Origin: Larix kaempferi
Lineage: Eukaryota > Streptophyta > Pinopsida > Pinales > Pinaceae
DNA: 64,000 bases
NCBI GenBank assembly: GCA_027924585.1
Contig: BSBM01000190.1
Span: forward strand, 5,900,501-5,964,500
Direction: 5' to 3'
The position numbers were made by a program, and so were the translations under genes. Below the pieces are notes generated by a model. It did no database searches. It was given only the letters and a program-made list of their open reading frames with translations, and was not told the DNA's origin. This document shows, in pieces, positions 1 through 11,290 of the stretch (its first letter is position 1; each line of letters starts with the position of its first letter).

Positions 1-324
1 ACAAAACTCAATCATACACCTATGGACTCCTAGTTCATCCTGGACTCATTATCAAAACTTGTCTCTAAAGAACTTTTAAAAGGTAGCCTAAAAGCGGGTG
101 ATATTTTCTATTTTGTGGGGAACATTACTGACCTTTAATGAAGAAGATAGACTATGAAGTCAAAGAACAACTTTAGGTTATTATCTTTTGACATGATCTG
201 TAATTTAGGCCATTATAAATAAAGTTGCTCATAAGGTTTGTGCTAAAAATTTGAATTATGTGTTTCACAAGCTTAGCACACACTAGTGCCAACCGACTTC
301 CTTACTAAAAATATCATTTTACGA

Positions 325-524
325 AGTAAACCCGCCGGGGTACTGAATAGGCTCACTGGAAGCGGGTCCATGCTAAGTAAAATCTTAAACAAGGAAGCTC
401 GGTAAATGCAAGTAAACCCGTCGGGGTACTGAACAGGCTCACTGGCAGCGGGGCTATGCTTACATGGTACCAAGATAAACCTGTCGGGGTATTGAACAGG
501 CCTGCTGGTAGTAGGTCAATATCG
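325..524 (+). repeat. Three GC-rich tandem units in the 3' noncoding region of A
   Basis: Three related units of about 50 bp lie at 325-374, 411-460 and 475-524. Each starts AAACC(C/T)G(C/T)CGGGGTA and continues with a TGAA(C/T)AGG core and a GC-rich tail. They stand out from the AT-rich surroundings. Element D has two degenerate copies at about 46155-46268, so the array is a family trait with variable copy number. Confidence 0.8.
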
Positions 525-1077
525 AGTAAAAGAGGTTTGGTTAATGCATTGCTATTCACATAGCTCATATAAAAACTTGAGTATATAAACAAATGTTTAG
601 GCCGATTACTTATATTGTCATTAGATAATGGCTGTAAGTTGGACTTGGACCCTATCATCTAATTCAAACAAATACCTAGAATATGATTATCCTAGAAATG
701 GGACCCATAATTATAGCAGATCTCACAAACTTTACGGTGAACCTTATCTATATTATTTGGATGACAAGAGATCTTTACAATGAGTCATGGACGACTAGTT
801 TTTCTATGGCATTTTTCGCATCTCTTACACTATCATAGCTTATATATGGTCTTCGTGAGCATAAACTAATGAATTTGCATGTATTGAAGAATCTGACTTA
901 GTATGATATTGTTTTGATCATATCGTGAATACTTCTTTTTCTTGAAAAGTTTTAGTTTTTAGAATAATGATGTTTTTAGGATCTCCTGCCGATTGATGTT
1001 GATCTAGAGTGTTTACATAAGAAGCATACAACACAGTATTAATTTATTGATGGCTCGAGGACATGCCATACCTCCGG

Positions 1078-1462
1078 TGTTAGGAACCTATGTCAACCCT
1101 TCTCTTTACTATGTTAGTATATTGTTGTTGGACGCATATGCTTTGTAAGTCGTCCCGCAGTATTTGTTGATCCGTAGTTTATATTAGCCCATAGTATTGA
1201 CCCATAGTATTGGACGCATATGCTTTGTAAGTAGTCCTGTAGTATTATATGTCCCATGGTTTTGACTCATAGTATTGGGCATAGACTTAGTATATAAGTG
1301 TGTGTTGAGGTCATTGAAGGCACCGTGAAGTTAATTGTATTGAGCTTGCTCAAAGGAGGTTGCCCCCTCGAAGTGGCCCGTGATCAATATAAAAGCGATT
1401 CTGTTTTATTATTTCTGATATCTCGTGTATTTGCATTAATTCATTATTGCAGGTACAGCACA
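1078..1462 (+). repeat. 5' LTR of element B
   Basis: 385-bp LTR starting TGTTAGGAAC and ending in ACAGCACA, nearly identical to 5340-5724. It contains an internal direct repeat of a GGACGCATATGCTTTGTAAG-type segment at about 1130 and 1208. A TATATAAG box lies at 1291-1298. Confidence 0.93.
1291..1298 (+). promoter_or_regulatory. TATA box in the LTR of B
   Basis: TATATAAG, conserved in the 3' LTR at 5553-5560. It is the probable promoter core for B transcription, about 170 bp before the LTR end. Confidence 0.6.
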
Positions 1463-1464
1463 TC

Positions 1465-1476
1465 TGGTATCAGAGC
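1465..1476 (+). promoter_or_regulatory. Primer binding site of B (initiator Met tRNA type)
   Basis: TGGTATCAGAGC lies two bases after the 5' LTR end. This is the standard plant primer site complementary to the 3' end of initiator tRNA-Met. Confidence 0.9.
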
Positions 1477-2796
1477 ACTTTCCTTGGCACAAGTGGGAAT
1501 TTTTTTTTTCTTTTTTTGGGCAGCGACTTTCAGATCAATTTCTGAAACTTTCTGCACAAAATCAGAAGAAACCGATTGCATATCTGAATTCCTCTTTCAA
1601 AATACGCAGTTTCAAAAAAAAAATCATCTCATTTGGAGTTCTAAAAGTGGAGATATCATGGATTTAAAATCAACAATTTTTCAGAATTTCGGTGACGGCC
1701 GTGGAAATTGCGGCGAGAAAATCTTTTGACTGAGTGCCCAGATTTCTATTCCTCTTTCATGGGTAGAAGCAGAGTGGTTATTCCAGTTCTGGAAACATGC
1801 TATAATAGCGATTCTGAGCAATATAGATCCGGTTTTTGAACATTGGGTGGAATTTCTGCCCAAATTTTTTCTGTTGCAGGTTCGGATTTGGGAATAATCC
1901 CTATCAGCTTAACTGTGGGAAGTACTTGGGCACAAGCCCTAAAAATCATTGTGAGGAGTACCACAGGAACCCTGAAGTAACTGTCCCATTGAGAGGACCT
2001 GCCAGCGAAAAGAGCAACGACCCCTACCTGATTGACTAGTTCCCACCCGTGAGGTAAACCAAGAGCTGTCGTTTGTGGCAAAGCGGTTATCATTTTTACC
2101 TGAGCCGTGGAGTGAGGGGTACTGCCCCAATACGCAAGCCGTCAGACAGCATTGGTGGCCGAGTGAAAACCCTGAACTGTTAGGAAGCCGCACATACCTG
2201 GGGTCCATATCTACTTTCAGCTGAACTATTGTCGATCACTGCTACGCCATTTCAGATCCATTTTGCAAGCCGTTCCAGATCCAACCGTTCGGCGTTGTTC
2301 CAGATTCCTTCTGAGCCGTAGCTACTCCAGTCTGTAAAAAAAAAAAAAAAAAAAAGTTTTTCCTCCATATCTCCCTTTTTTTACCTCTGTTTTCGTTGAA
2401 ATTTTCAGGGAACCCCTGTCATTCCATTCTGCATATTTCATTCCTGAGGACCCTATCCTCAATTCCCCTTCCTACAGCCCGAAATCTCACATTTGCCTAT
2501 TTTTAGGGTTTGCCATAACTTCCTCAGATTTCACCCAATCACCTTCAAATTTTACCACAAAGTTCCTTTCTGAATTCTGCTTCTTTGTTCCCCTCTGTCA
2601 AATTTTCCCATTCTTTCATCCCGCTTCTGAAATCCTCATTTTTGCTTCCCTGTCTATCCAACAGTGTCCAAAACCTAGTCAAACCCCAATTATCCTTCTG
2701 ATTTTTTCCCAAATCCAACTTTTCCCTTACTGAAGTAGTTCCTATTTTTGTTTTCCTACCCAGTCAACCAAAAAAAAAAAAAAAAAAAACCTGGTT
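1477..2796 (+). other. Untranslated leader of B
   Basis: About 1.3 kb between the primer site and gag without a convincing reading frame. It contains homopolymer A runs at about 2337-2355 and 2770-2788 and a pyrimidine-rich stretch at 2356-2760. Confidence 0.6.
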
Positions 2797-4134
2797 ATGG
2801 TTGTCACTTGTGCAGGAGCACACACCATGGAGGAAGCACTGGCAGCCATCCAAACCAAACTCCAAGATCTGGATGAAAAATTTCTCAACCTCCATCTGCA
2901 GCATTCAACCATGAACAATACCAGACAGCCAGAATCTTTTGCAGCCACCGGGTTCTCTGCTTCTAGCAATTTTCGTGGGACGAAGCTTGATTTTCCTCGC
3001 TTCAATGGTACTGATCCAACTGGATGGATATACCGAGCAGAACAATATTTCAGTCTGCATAATACTTTTGATGTTCAGAAAGTTCCACTTGCATCCTTTC
3101 ATTTGGAACAGGAAGCCCTTCAATGGTACCGTTGGTACATCAAAGCTCATCCCGAGCCAAACTGGACAGATTTTTGCCAACTCATTTTGCCACGATTTGG
3201 TCCTAGTGCTTTTGACGACTTCACAGGAGCACTCACTAAACTTCACCAAACTGGCACAGTGAGAGAGTATCAGATGGAATTTGAGAAACTAGCCAATCAC
3301 ACAAAAGGATTGTCTGATGAATTCTACAGAAGTTGTTTTATCAGTGGTCTCAAGGATGAAATCCGCTCAGAGGTCAAAATGTTTTGTCCCAACACAATGA
3401 TGGAAGTCCTAGGGTTGGCTAAGTTGGCCGAGGACAAGATCGCAGCTCAACAACGCTCCAAACCCACCTTTGATCCCTTCAGAAATATGGGTTCCCAACG
3501 ACCTCCCATCACGCCTGCTCCTCAACCAACTCCTATCAAGCATTTGTCTGAAATAGAGATGCAGGCACACCGAGAAAAAGGGCTTTGTTATAATTGTGAT
3601 GAGAAATTCACTCGGGGACATAGATGTGTTCAACAAAAGCTCTATCTCTTGGATGTGGATTCTCCGCCTGTCTTAGAACTTGGTGAAGAAGCTACAGATA
3701 CAGTAGATGATCCGGTCGACATGCAACACCCGCCTGTTGACACCCCACCTCAGGACGACCCACCCAAGATCTCTCTCCATGCTGTAACCAGCGTCCCCAC
3801 CCCACAAAGAATGTGGGTTAGGGGATACTTCAAGAAGCTCCCTCTTACCATACTCATTGATTTTGGTAGCACTCATAACTTCATTGACCCTCGAATTGCC
3901 AAACAGGCTGATTGTTTTGTCCATCCTTGCTCCAACTTTGAAGTCATGATTGCCAATGGGGGCACCTTACCTTGCAAGGGGAAGTGTCACAATGTGTGTA
4001 TCTCTATGGAATATTATAACCTACGCTCTGACATGTTTGCCTTGCCCTTAGGCGGATGTGATGTGGTTTTGGGCGTTAAATGGTTACGCACACTTGGCCC
4101 CATCTTATGGGATTTTGCTGAACTTTGGATGTAG
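2797..4134 (+). CDS. Gag and N-terminal protease of element B
   Basis: Open frame of 445 codons. The likely true start is ATG 2827 (MEEALAAIQ), residue 11. A coiled-coil-like N-terminus is followed by a retrotransposon Gag domain (about residues 65-230, with the motif FPRFNGTDPTGWI), a zinc knuckle CYNCDEKFTRGHRC, and an aspartic protease beginning at about residue 345. The protease active site reads LIDFGSTHNF, where the family has D-S-G, so the middle residue is Phe instead of Ser; the later LGVKWL segment is present. The frame ends at a TAG inside what should continue into RT. Gag would form the virus-like particle; the protease is probably inactive. The type resembles plant chromovirus-like gypsy Gag. 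Confidence 0.8.
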   Translation: MVVTCAGAHTMEEALAAIQTKLQDLDEKFLNLHLQHSTMNNTRQPESFAATGFSASSNFRGTKLDFPRFNGTDPTGWIYRAEQYFSLHNTFDVQKVPLASFHLEQEALQWYRWYIKAHPEPNWTDFCQLILPRFGPSAFDDFTGALTKLHQTGTVREYQMEFEKLANHTKGLSDEFYRSCFISGLKDEIRSEVKMFCPNTMMEVLGLAKLAEDKIAAQQRSKPTFDPFRNMGSQRPPITPAPQPTPIKHLSEIEMQAHREKGLCYNCDEKFTRGHRCVQQKLYLLDVDSPPVLELGEEATDTVDDPVDMQHPPVDTPPQDDPPKISLHAVTSVPTPQRMWVRGYFKKLPLTILIDFGSTHNFIDPRIAKQADCFVHPCSNFEVMIANGGTLPCKGKCHNVCISMEYYNLRSDMFALPLGGCDVVLGVKWLRTLGPILWDFAELWM

Positions 4135-5310
4135 TTTAAAGTCAATGGGGCACAACACAAATTTAGGGGCTTACAACCAGGGTCTCTCTGCATCATCAGT
4201 TCACATCGCCTGGAAAAAATCCTTAAGAAGAATTCACATGGTGTCATCGCTCAGCTTAATTCCATTCAGATGCACCCATCAACAGTCTCCAATACTCCCT
4301 TGGATAGATATGCAGGTATCTTTGTTGAACCAATGAGATTGCTGCCTTCAAGAGACCTTTCCGGTAAGAATGTAGCCACATCTACCTCTCAGCAGGAAAT
4401 GATGGCTATTTTGCATGCAGTACAGAAGTGGCAGCCCTACCTTTTAGGCAATTATTTCTGCATCAAGACTGATCTCTCGAGTCTGAAAAATTTTCTGGAA
4501 CAATGGGTCTCCTCCCCAACACACCTGCAATGAGTTATCCAACTCATGGGTTATCCCTATGTGATCACTTACAAGAAGGGTAAGGACAATATGGTGGAAG
4601 ATGCTCCTTCTCGCACAATTGATGACCCCGTTTTTCTTACAGCTCTTTCTCTGCTTGTTCCAAATTGGTTGCAATATGTTCAACAAGGCTATCTCTTCTA
4701 TGAACTCCATGCTTCTTCATCAACAGGGCACTCTGGGTTCTGCAAAATGTATGACCAGGAACAATGTAACTTCTTTTGGCCGGGACTAAGAATGACAATT
4801 CAACAGATGGTGGCTAACGATGATACTTTCCAAGTCAACAAGGGGGAACTGACACTCCTTTCGGGATTGATCAAACCCTTGCCCATCCCTACATAGCTTT
4901 GGACAACTATTTCTATGGATTTCCTAGCAGCACTCTGGTGGTACAATACCACATTTCAAAGGACACCATATGAAGCAGTCTATGGACAAACACCGCCAGT
5001 TCTTCTTCCATACACCCTTAGCAGCTCCCCAGTTCAGGAAATTGATTCGGTTCTTCGAAACCGCGATCAGATTCTTCTCATTCTACAGGACAATCTTCAC
5101 ATGGCCAGAATTCGCCGGAAACAACAAGCCGATCAGCACCGTTCTAAGCGCATTTTCCACACAGCTGACAGGGTTCTTCTTCATCTACATCCTTCCAAGC
5201 AATCCTCCTTGACACTCCAAAGGCGTCAGTGGCCCGAAATGCAAACCGAGGATGCTACCGAGGAATCACTCCTTCAGATTCTGCAGCAATTTCTCCAACC
5301 AAAGCTTTGA
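4135..5310 (+). pseudogene. RNase H and integrase remnants of element B
   Basis: Fragments in several frames. At 4270-4533 a late RNase H piece is readable (QQEMMAILHAVQKWQPYLLG, then a TDLSSLKNF-like motif). At 4546-4640 is the RNase H end (YKKGKDNMVEDAPSR), and at 4690-4800 an integrase zinc-domain remnant (TGHSGFCKMYDQ). At 4915-5310 the integrase core has collapsed to its start and end: SMDF is followed at once by LWWYNTTF, then the C-terminal part. No RT motif is present between the protease and RNase H pieces. The catalytic integrase core is deleted. The protein set is non-functional. Confidence 0.8.
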
Positions 5311-5326
5311 GGACAAAGCTTTTTCT

Positions 5327-5339
5327 AAGGGAGAGGGGA
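5327..5339 (+). promoter_or_regulatory. Polypurine tract of B
   Basis: AAGGGAGAGGGGA immediately before the 3' LTR. It is the expected primer for plus-strand DNA synthesis. Confidence 0.8.
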
Positions 5340-5724
5340 TGTTAGGAACCTATGTCAACCCTTCTCTTTACTATGTTAGTATATTGTTGTTGGATGCATA
5401 TGCTTTGTAAGTCGTCCCGCAGTATTTGTTGATCCGTAGTTTATATTAGCCCATAGTATTGACCCATAGTATTGGACGCATATGATTTGTAAGTCGTCCT
5501 GTAGTATTATATGTCCCATGGTTTTGACTCATAGTATTGGGCATAGACTTAGTATATAAGTGTGTGTTGAGGTCATTGAAGGCGTCGTGAAGTTAATTGT
5601 ATTGAGCTTGCTCAAAGGAGGTTGCCCCCTCGAAGTGGCCCGTGATCAATATAAAAGCGATTATGTTCTATTATTTCTGATATCTCGTGTATTTGCATTA
5701 ATTCATTATTGCAGGTACAACACA
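5340..5724 (+). repeat. 3' LTR of element B
   Basis: 385 bp, about 8 substitutions from the 5' LTR and no length change. It ends CACA and is followed by the target duplication TCCGG at 5725-5729. Confidence 0.93.
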
Positions 5725-7000
5725 TCCGGTTTGGGGGAGGATTCACAATTATTTCTATTTTTTTGTTTACTAGGATGCAAAATTATTTCTATTTTTTTGT
5801 TTACTTGTGAAGTAATTAAAAAGTTCATATATTTATATCCTAAAAAAAATCTTATGAAATGGTTAGCTGTCACAAGAAAATATGAGTTTTCAGAAAATTC
5901 AAATATAAGTTGTTGTTGAATCCAATAACATTTCAATACCAGAGATTACTAATACCATATTACTTGATCAAATACTAAATTGTAAGTTGACATCATTATA
6001 TTCCAAATGCTAATGAAAATCTGATACTAACAGTCTACAAATTAGCATATTTAAAGTCAACTTCATATAAGGTGATTCATCTTTGAACTATGGATATGAG
6101 AATATTTTTGGAATATTTATTGTATTATTCTCCAAATAAAAAACTTACAAACATACAATATAATTATCATTTCATTTTTTTATTATTTATTTCTTCATAT
6201 CAACTTCAACTAGCATATATAAATAATTTCATTATTTGACCATAAGGAAATAAAATCAACATATAAATCCTACCATAATTTAAGAATCATCTAGTTTGCA
6301 ATCCAATTTGAATCACGGTTTCAATCCGACATCATATGAAAATGTTATGCTCAAATTACTAACTACTTGTCATAACAACTATGACAATTCTGCATATGGT
6401 TGTTCATCGGAATATTTCACATATCAAATCATCTTCTTTTCAAAAACTGTTTATAAGGGAGATATACCTTCAAGTCTAGTTTAAGCCAAAATTTGAATCA
6501 TCCCATTCGGAGGTCAGATGAAAAAGTTATGCCACATCTAGTAACAATATGTTTTAAAACCAGCATGGTGAAATTTTGTCTCCTAAGTTTGTTCATCAAT
6601 GGATTTGAAATATCAAATCAAACTATATTAAAAAAAAAATTCTACTTGAGGAAGCTACATGAGTCTAAATTAATCTCCAAGTGGAATTACGTCAATCCAC
6701 CCTTTAATAAAAAAACTTATGCTCAAATTAGTGACTATTGGTCTAGAAAGCAATTCACAAACAACTCCATCAAGCAGGTTACTTAAACTCAATTTGAAAC
6801 CATGTTTCTACCTGAAGTATTCCTATGAATCGCCTTCAATCATTATTTTGAATCACTTCAATCGAATATAGAATGAAGATTTTATGAACAAGATACCCCC
6901 AGGAGGTTTGGGCTAGCCACCACTTCTCTACAGGTAAACAAATGCATCTTTCCTTTTCTCTTTGCTCAATGGGACCTGGCATATCTTCGATTTGGGGGAG
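5725..7000 (+). other. 3' noncoding region of A, right of B
   Basis: AT-rich sequence without a supported gene. It begins with TTTGGGGGAG at 5730-5739, the counterpart of 46778-46787 in D. A direct duplication of a roughly 25-bp AATTATTTCTATTTTTTTG segment lies at about 5749 and 5783. The last 100 bp resemble 49190-49247 of D. Confidence 0.65.
6991..7000 (+). promoter_or_regulatory. Polypurine tract of A
   Basis: TTTGGGGGAG directly abuts the LTR start at 7001 and is identical to the tract of D at 49238-49247. Confidence 0.85.
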
Positions 7001-7752
7001 TGTCGATACCCAATTTTGTCATCATTTTTGAATCATTGATCATGCTTTGGTTACGTTATTTTTCCATTTTTGGTTTAATAAGTCATATTTCTGGCCATTC
7101 ATACCACCATTTGAACTCAAGTATGGACTTATTGCAATATCACATGAATCTTGATTAATTATCATTATTTTATGGTTTATTAACGTTAATCTAACATTTT
7201 TGGACTTGTTGGACATATAGTTTTCATTTTTCAGGTTATGGTTGTCATACAAACCTTCATCCAAACTTGCATAGATGCCCAGCGGCATTCAGACCTCCGT
7301 TCGGCTCGCGAAATCATTGGTTGGCATAGTCAGAGGAATTAATGGCAAAAACATAAAACATAGGTGTTGTTCATGATGGTCCTCTCATGCTTCTCCACCT
7401 ATTAGATCTCACCCATAACCTTTCAGATGTGAGCAACTTGCAAAATCATAAATTCTATAAAAAACGTGTTTTCAACTCACAACAAATTTCGGGCTGGATA
7501 TGCGGGAAAACAAAGACGAATTTCAAAATTCCGACACATGGGTTTTGTGCAGAATAGGTCCATTTGGGTAGACTTGGGAATTTCTCCAAACTGCGAAGCC
7601 ATTTGGGATAAAATCATGGTTCCTTGAAGACAACTTGCCCAGAAAACGAAAAAAAAAAACATGGTTGGCCGTTTTTCTTAAACTAGAAATTGGTTGTAAC
7701 AGCTTAGAAGCTGGGGGATTCGGTTCTACCCTTCCCCAATGATATTTTTATG

Positions 7753-7760
7753 TATAAATA
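7753..7760 (+). promoter_or_regulatory. TATA box in LTR A
   Basis: TATAAATA about 750 bp into the LTR, near the position (about 630 bp) of TATATAAA in the D 3' LTR. Confidence 0.5.
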
Positions 7761-9303
7761 AAGTCCATTGGGCTGAGAAATGGATGTAATCTCCGCTTTG
7801 CATTTTTATAATGGAATTTATGCTCTGTTCCTGGGTTAAATCCGTTTTTTATGATCTGGTGATTGGTTAGCTCGTAGATCTGCAACCTCTGCTCCTGAGA
7901 GGGCTCCTCGGAAGTAGAAGGCTTTGTTATGTGTCTACGTTTTCATCTATGTCTTCTTCAGCTAAGTATTGCGTCCTCTATTCTTGTTGTGCGTGAATAT
8001 TTTGTTTTCATGTATATGTCCAATCATTATTTCCTTGTGTTGTTGTATAAACGTTTTTTCCTTCTTCTTGTGCGTTTCATGTTTTGTATGAGTTCACCGT
8101 AAATGTGCAATGAGATCTATGTCCATTATTTCAGTTTTGTCATCATGTTAATGCTTTTTAGCTTGGGTAGGATTTATAACTTTAATCGTTTAGTTTTGTC
8201 ATCATATTAATGCTTTTTAGCTTAGGAAGGATTTATAACTTTAATCGTTTCTCAAAGTTTTTGTATTAGTTTTTTGTTGATGCGTGTTAAACTCAGAAGT
8301 AGGTTATCATAGTTATAGCTTCCATTTGAAAAGCAATTGTGTCCAATTTCATTAAGTTACCGTGTGTAAAATATAGGATTAACCTTTTGTTTTGAGTACA
8401 AGCAACTTAGTTTCTTTTTGAAATATAGTAGTTCCCAGTTTCTTTTTGAAATATAGTAGTTCCCAATCGATTTTCTTATGCTTTGGTTAATGAATTAGTT
8501 TAGGGTTGTTTTAGTTTTAGTTTATTCAAATAGACTTTTATTTTAAATGTTTAGATAGTTAGTTTTTCTTCATAGTAGAGCAAGCTTCACTTCGCTCAAA
8601 ACTAGTTTGCAATTTAAATTAGTATAACATAATTGTATTTGAATTTTCAAAATGTTAAGTAGTTGGTTTACTTAGATCGTAGAATAGATAGATTTTGAGT
8701 TTATTTTGTTTATAAAATACAATTTTCTTTTGTTTTCATGTAATATTGCATTTCCATAATCTAGAACGACCGATCATGCTTAAATCTTCTTAGTTTGCTT
8801 TCAGCTTTGTCATTTACAATTAGATAGGGTGAACTAGTTAATGTTTCAGTAGTTCAAATTCAGTTCATAGTTAGAAGTAATTCTGCTAATATTTTTCTTG
8901 TAAACTGTATTTTGTTGCTAACATAGTTTACTGTTCAGAATTAGGAATGGTCAAACAAGCATAATGTTTTGTAGTTTTCTTTTAGTTTTTCATAATCTTT
9001 AGTTAGATGTTATTTCAAGTTCTGTTATAGTTAGCATAGGTTTCATTAGCTTCTCTGTCTCTGTTAGCTTTTCTTCCTATAGATGTAGGTTAACTTTATC
9101 TTCCATCTCAGTCTTGCTTTAGCATATCATAGAAATAGTTCATCTTCTTTAGAGAATAATTAGTAAAAATAGTTTTCTTGTTAGTTTAGCTTCTAATTAA
9201 TCAACTTATTGCTTCTTTTACACAGTAGGATCATATGCATCAACCAGCTGGTAATTAAAGTCATCCAAAATTCTTTTTTTCCTTAGTTTAAATCGTTTTC
9301 TTC

Positions 9304-9337
9304 CATTCGGACTGGCATTCGGATCGTCATTCGGACC
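9304..9337 (+). repeat. CATTCGGA minisatellite in LTR A
   Basis: Three tandem units of roughly 14 bp with the core CATTCGGA. Related clusters occur in D at about 18005-18040, 19030-19065, 49535-49575 and 50565-50600. Confidence 0.6.
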
Positions 9338-9906
9338 TTTACACTTTCTGCATTGTTTTATGTTTTTTTCAGAATCCAGTTTCTTCTACGTTTTAAATGT
9401 AATGCTTCTTGCTTCTAATTAACAGTTTTAGATATAATTTAATTCTTGTTTCATGTTACATAGAGTTTTTAATTAAGTTTTGTCATTATTGCCTACTTCC
9501 ATATTATGTTCCTTAATCTTCTTTTTAACATTCTTCCAAAGTTAAGTTCTTCATATCTGATTTGCTAATTAATTATTGTTTCAGAATTCATTAGTTTCAT
9601 TCCTAGCATAGTTTATTTCTAAATGAAGAGTTAATAATTCCATTTTCTGGTTATATTAGTTTTGATAGTTTCAGTCGTTAATCAGTTTCCTGTTTTCATA
9701 GATAGAATAAATTCCTACATTTGAATTATGAAAGTCATATATGTAGTTTAAAATCACGTAGTTGCATGTTAGTACATTTGCATATTTAGTTAGCTTAGGT
9801 TAGTTCAAGCCTTCAATTCTGCACATATAGTGTTTTCATCTCATCAGCTCCCTTCCCAGGTTGACAATTTAAGTGTTGAATTAGATAGCATATATTTTCA
9901 CCAACA

Positions 9907-11050
9907 CCTTCTCTGAGACATGATCCAAGGACTGAGTAGGAAGTAATGAAGGAGGAACTAGATCATGGACAACGTCTGAAGTAGGTTCAATAACATCCGT
10001 AATAGTGGATATACCAATATCAAGAGGCAAATCAAGGTTAGAACTTGGTAAGGAATTAATAGGAAGGGTTGATACATCATAGGGAGGTAATTAAGGAGGT
10101 TTCTCTGTAACTATAGTTGAGTGAAAGGATTCTTCTGTTTTTTCTTTATCTAAATCGATGATTCTAAAACTAGACTTTGAAGTTGCGGTGAGAATAACAT
10201 TTTCACCTTCAACTATCAAATCGTAAATTACATCAGAAGAAGTACCAATAACAACAAGAGGAATAGTAGGTTGAGTAGTTTACCTTGAATATCTTCTGCT
10301 TGTTGCATTAGACTGGTTAAGCTATGAAAAGGATTATGGGGCTTACTGGCTTCCATAGGCTTCTTTCCCTATTTTTTATCTAACTTTTACTGTGCCGAAG
10401 TTTTACACTGAATTGTGATGACCAACAAAGCTTTGTTTCTTTCTTCTAATTATGATCTTTTGGATTTCTCTTCAGTAGCAAATTTTCTATTCATTTCTCC
10501 CCATTACTAATGTTTTATGATGTTTCTGTGATTCATGGATCAGGTTCCTCTTTGTTGGGTCCATAATTTTCACCAATACTTCTTCAAGACAGAGATCTCC
10601 CTAATAAATAAAGTCATCAAGATGAGTCTCATGGATGTAGGTTTTCTTTAATTGAGCCAGAAAGATGTGTTTCTCAATAAACTTCTTAGGGTCTTGCATT
10701 CTTTTGACCCCTAGTCCCAATTTTAATTCTTTTAAGTTAGTTGCTAATTTATGAGAATGGGAAGCATTCTGGATGACTAAGTGACCAATGTACGATGGAA
10801 GTTTAGTCCAATCTCTTCTATTCAATCTTGAACAACGATCATGCACTCCATATACTACAATCTGGAAGAAAACTTCTTCCAATGCCATTCTGTCAAGGAC
10901 AAACCTCAGGAGAAGGTGGATTGAGTTATGACCCCAAATACTTAAATAGGTGAAGAAATCACCACAATACCAATCTCCCATTAGAGCTACCCGATTCCTA
11001 GCATTTTCAGAAATCGTAGGTGCATTTGTTTTAAATAAAAAACACCTAGA
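9907..11050 (-). pseudogene. Decayed minus-strand reading frame of unknown family
   Basis: The clearest part is 10601-10981 on the minus strand, 126 codons with the motifs MGDWYCGDFF, IWGHNSIHLLLRFVLDRMA and SRLNRRDWTKLP. A preceding in-frame stretch (NARNRVAL) continues it upstream. Downstream on the same strand, about 10090-10270 reads as an acidic open stretch (for example TSSDVIYDLIVEGENV), with stops and shifts between. It looks like one long degraded protein gene, probably from a mobile element. I do not recognise the family and assign no function. It begins just after the LTR of A. Confidence 0.45.
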
Positions 11051-11290
11051 AAATTATCACAAATGTCATAAATGTAAGGCCTACAGTTTTCCTCCCATAA
11101 AATAGAAAAATAGATATGGAAGGGGGTTTTGTGTTTTCCAATTCCATTTCATTTAAGGAAATGCAAAGGAGGTACACATTATATCTACTAAATAAGAAAA
11201 CATAAAAAATGGGCTTCCTTATGGCTAGTGTCTTTTGTGCTTGCGCAATTGCATCCTTCATAGTAATAGAAAAAATGTGAACCAGTTAAA

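Larger units (their letters stand above)
1078..5724 (+). mobile_element. Element B: small Ty3/gypsy LTR retrotransposon, internally deleted
   Basis: Complete insertion of 4647 bp with both LTRs (1078-1462 and 5340-5724), beginning TG and ending CA. It is flanked by a perfect 5-bp target duplication TCCGG at 1073-1077 and 5725-5729. A Met-initiator-type primer site and a polypurine tract are in the expected places. Gag is open, but the protease active site is changed, RT is missing, and only pieces of RNase H and integrase remain. The LTRs differ at about 8 of 385 positions, so the copy is fairly recent. It must have been mobilised by enzymes of another element, or lost its enzymes very soon after inserting. 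Confidence 0.93.
1..9906 (+). mobile_element. Element A: 3' part of an Athila-like Ty3/gypsy retrotransposon
   Basis: This is the 3' noncoding end and 3' LTR of an Athila-like element cut by the left window edge; no coding domain of it is visible. Bases 1 to about 960 align by eye with 45840-46700 of element D, including the tandem units at 325-524. An internal TTTGGGGGAG lies at 5730-5739 and the terminal polypurine tract at 6991-7000, directly before the LTR at 7001. Element B interrupts it at 1078-5724. The 3' part of the internal region is shorter than in D, which carries a decayed ORF there that A lacks. Family assignment rests on similarity to D. Confidence 0.8.
7001..9906 (+). repeat. 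3' LTR of element A
   Basis: About 2.9 kb, starting TGTCGATACCCAATTTTGTC and ending at about 9906 in CACCAACA. It is a diverged relative of the D LTRs: starts, the CCATTTGAACTCA segment and the terminal region are alignable by eye. A TATAAATA box lies at 7753-7760. The rest is AT-rich and noncoding, with many short TTTAGTT words. The right end is inferred from the D LTR end and is less certain than the left. Confidence 0.75.

Noticed and set aside
1298-1729. 143-codon frame across the 5' LTR and leader of B (similar at 5560-5919)
   Set aside because: It straddles the LTR end and primer site; its similarity to the second copy is just LTR identity.
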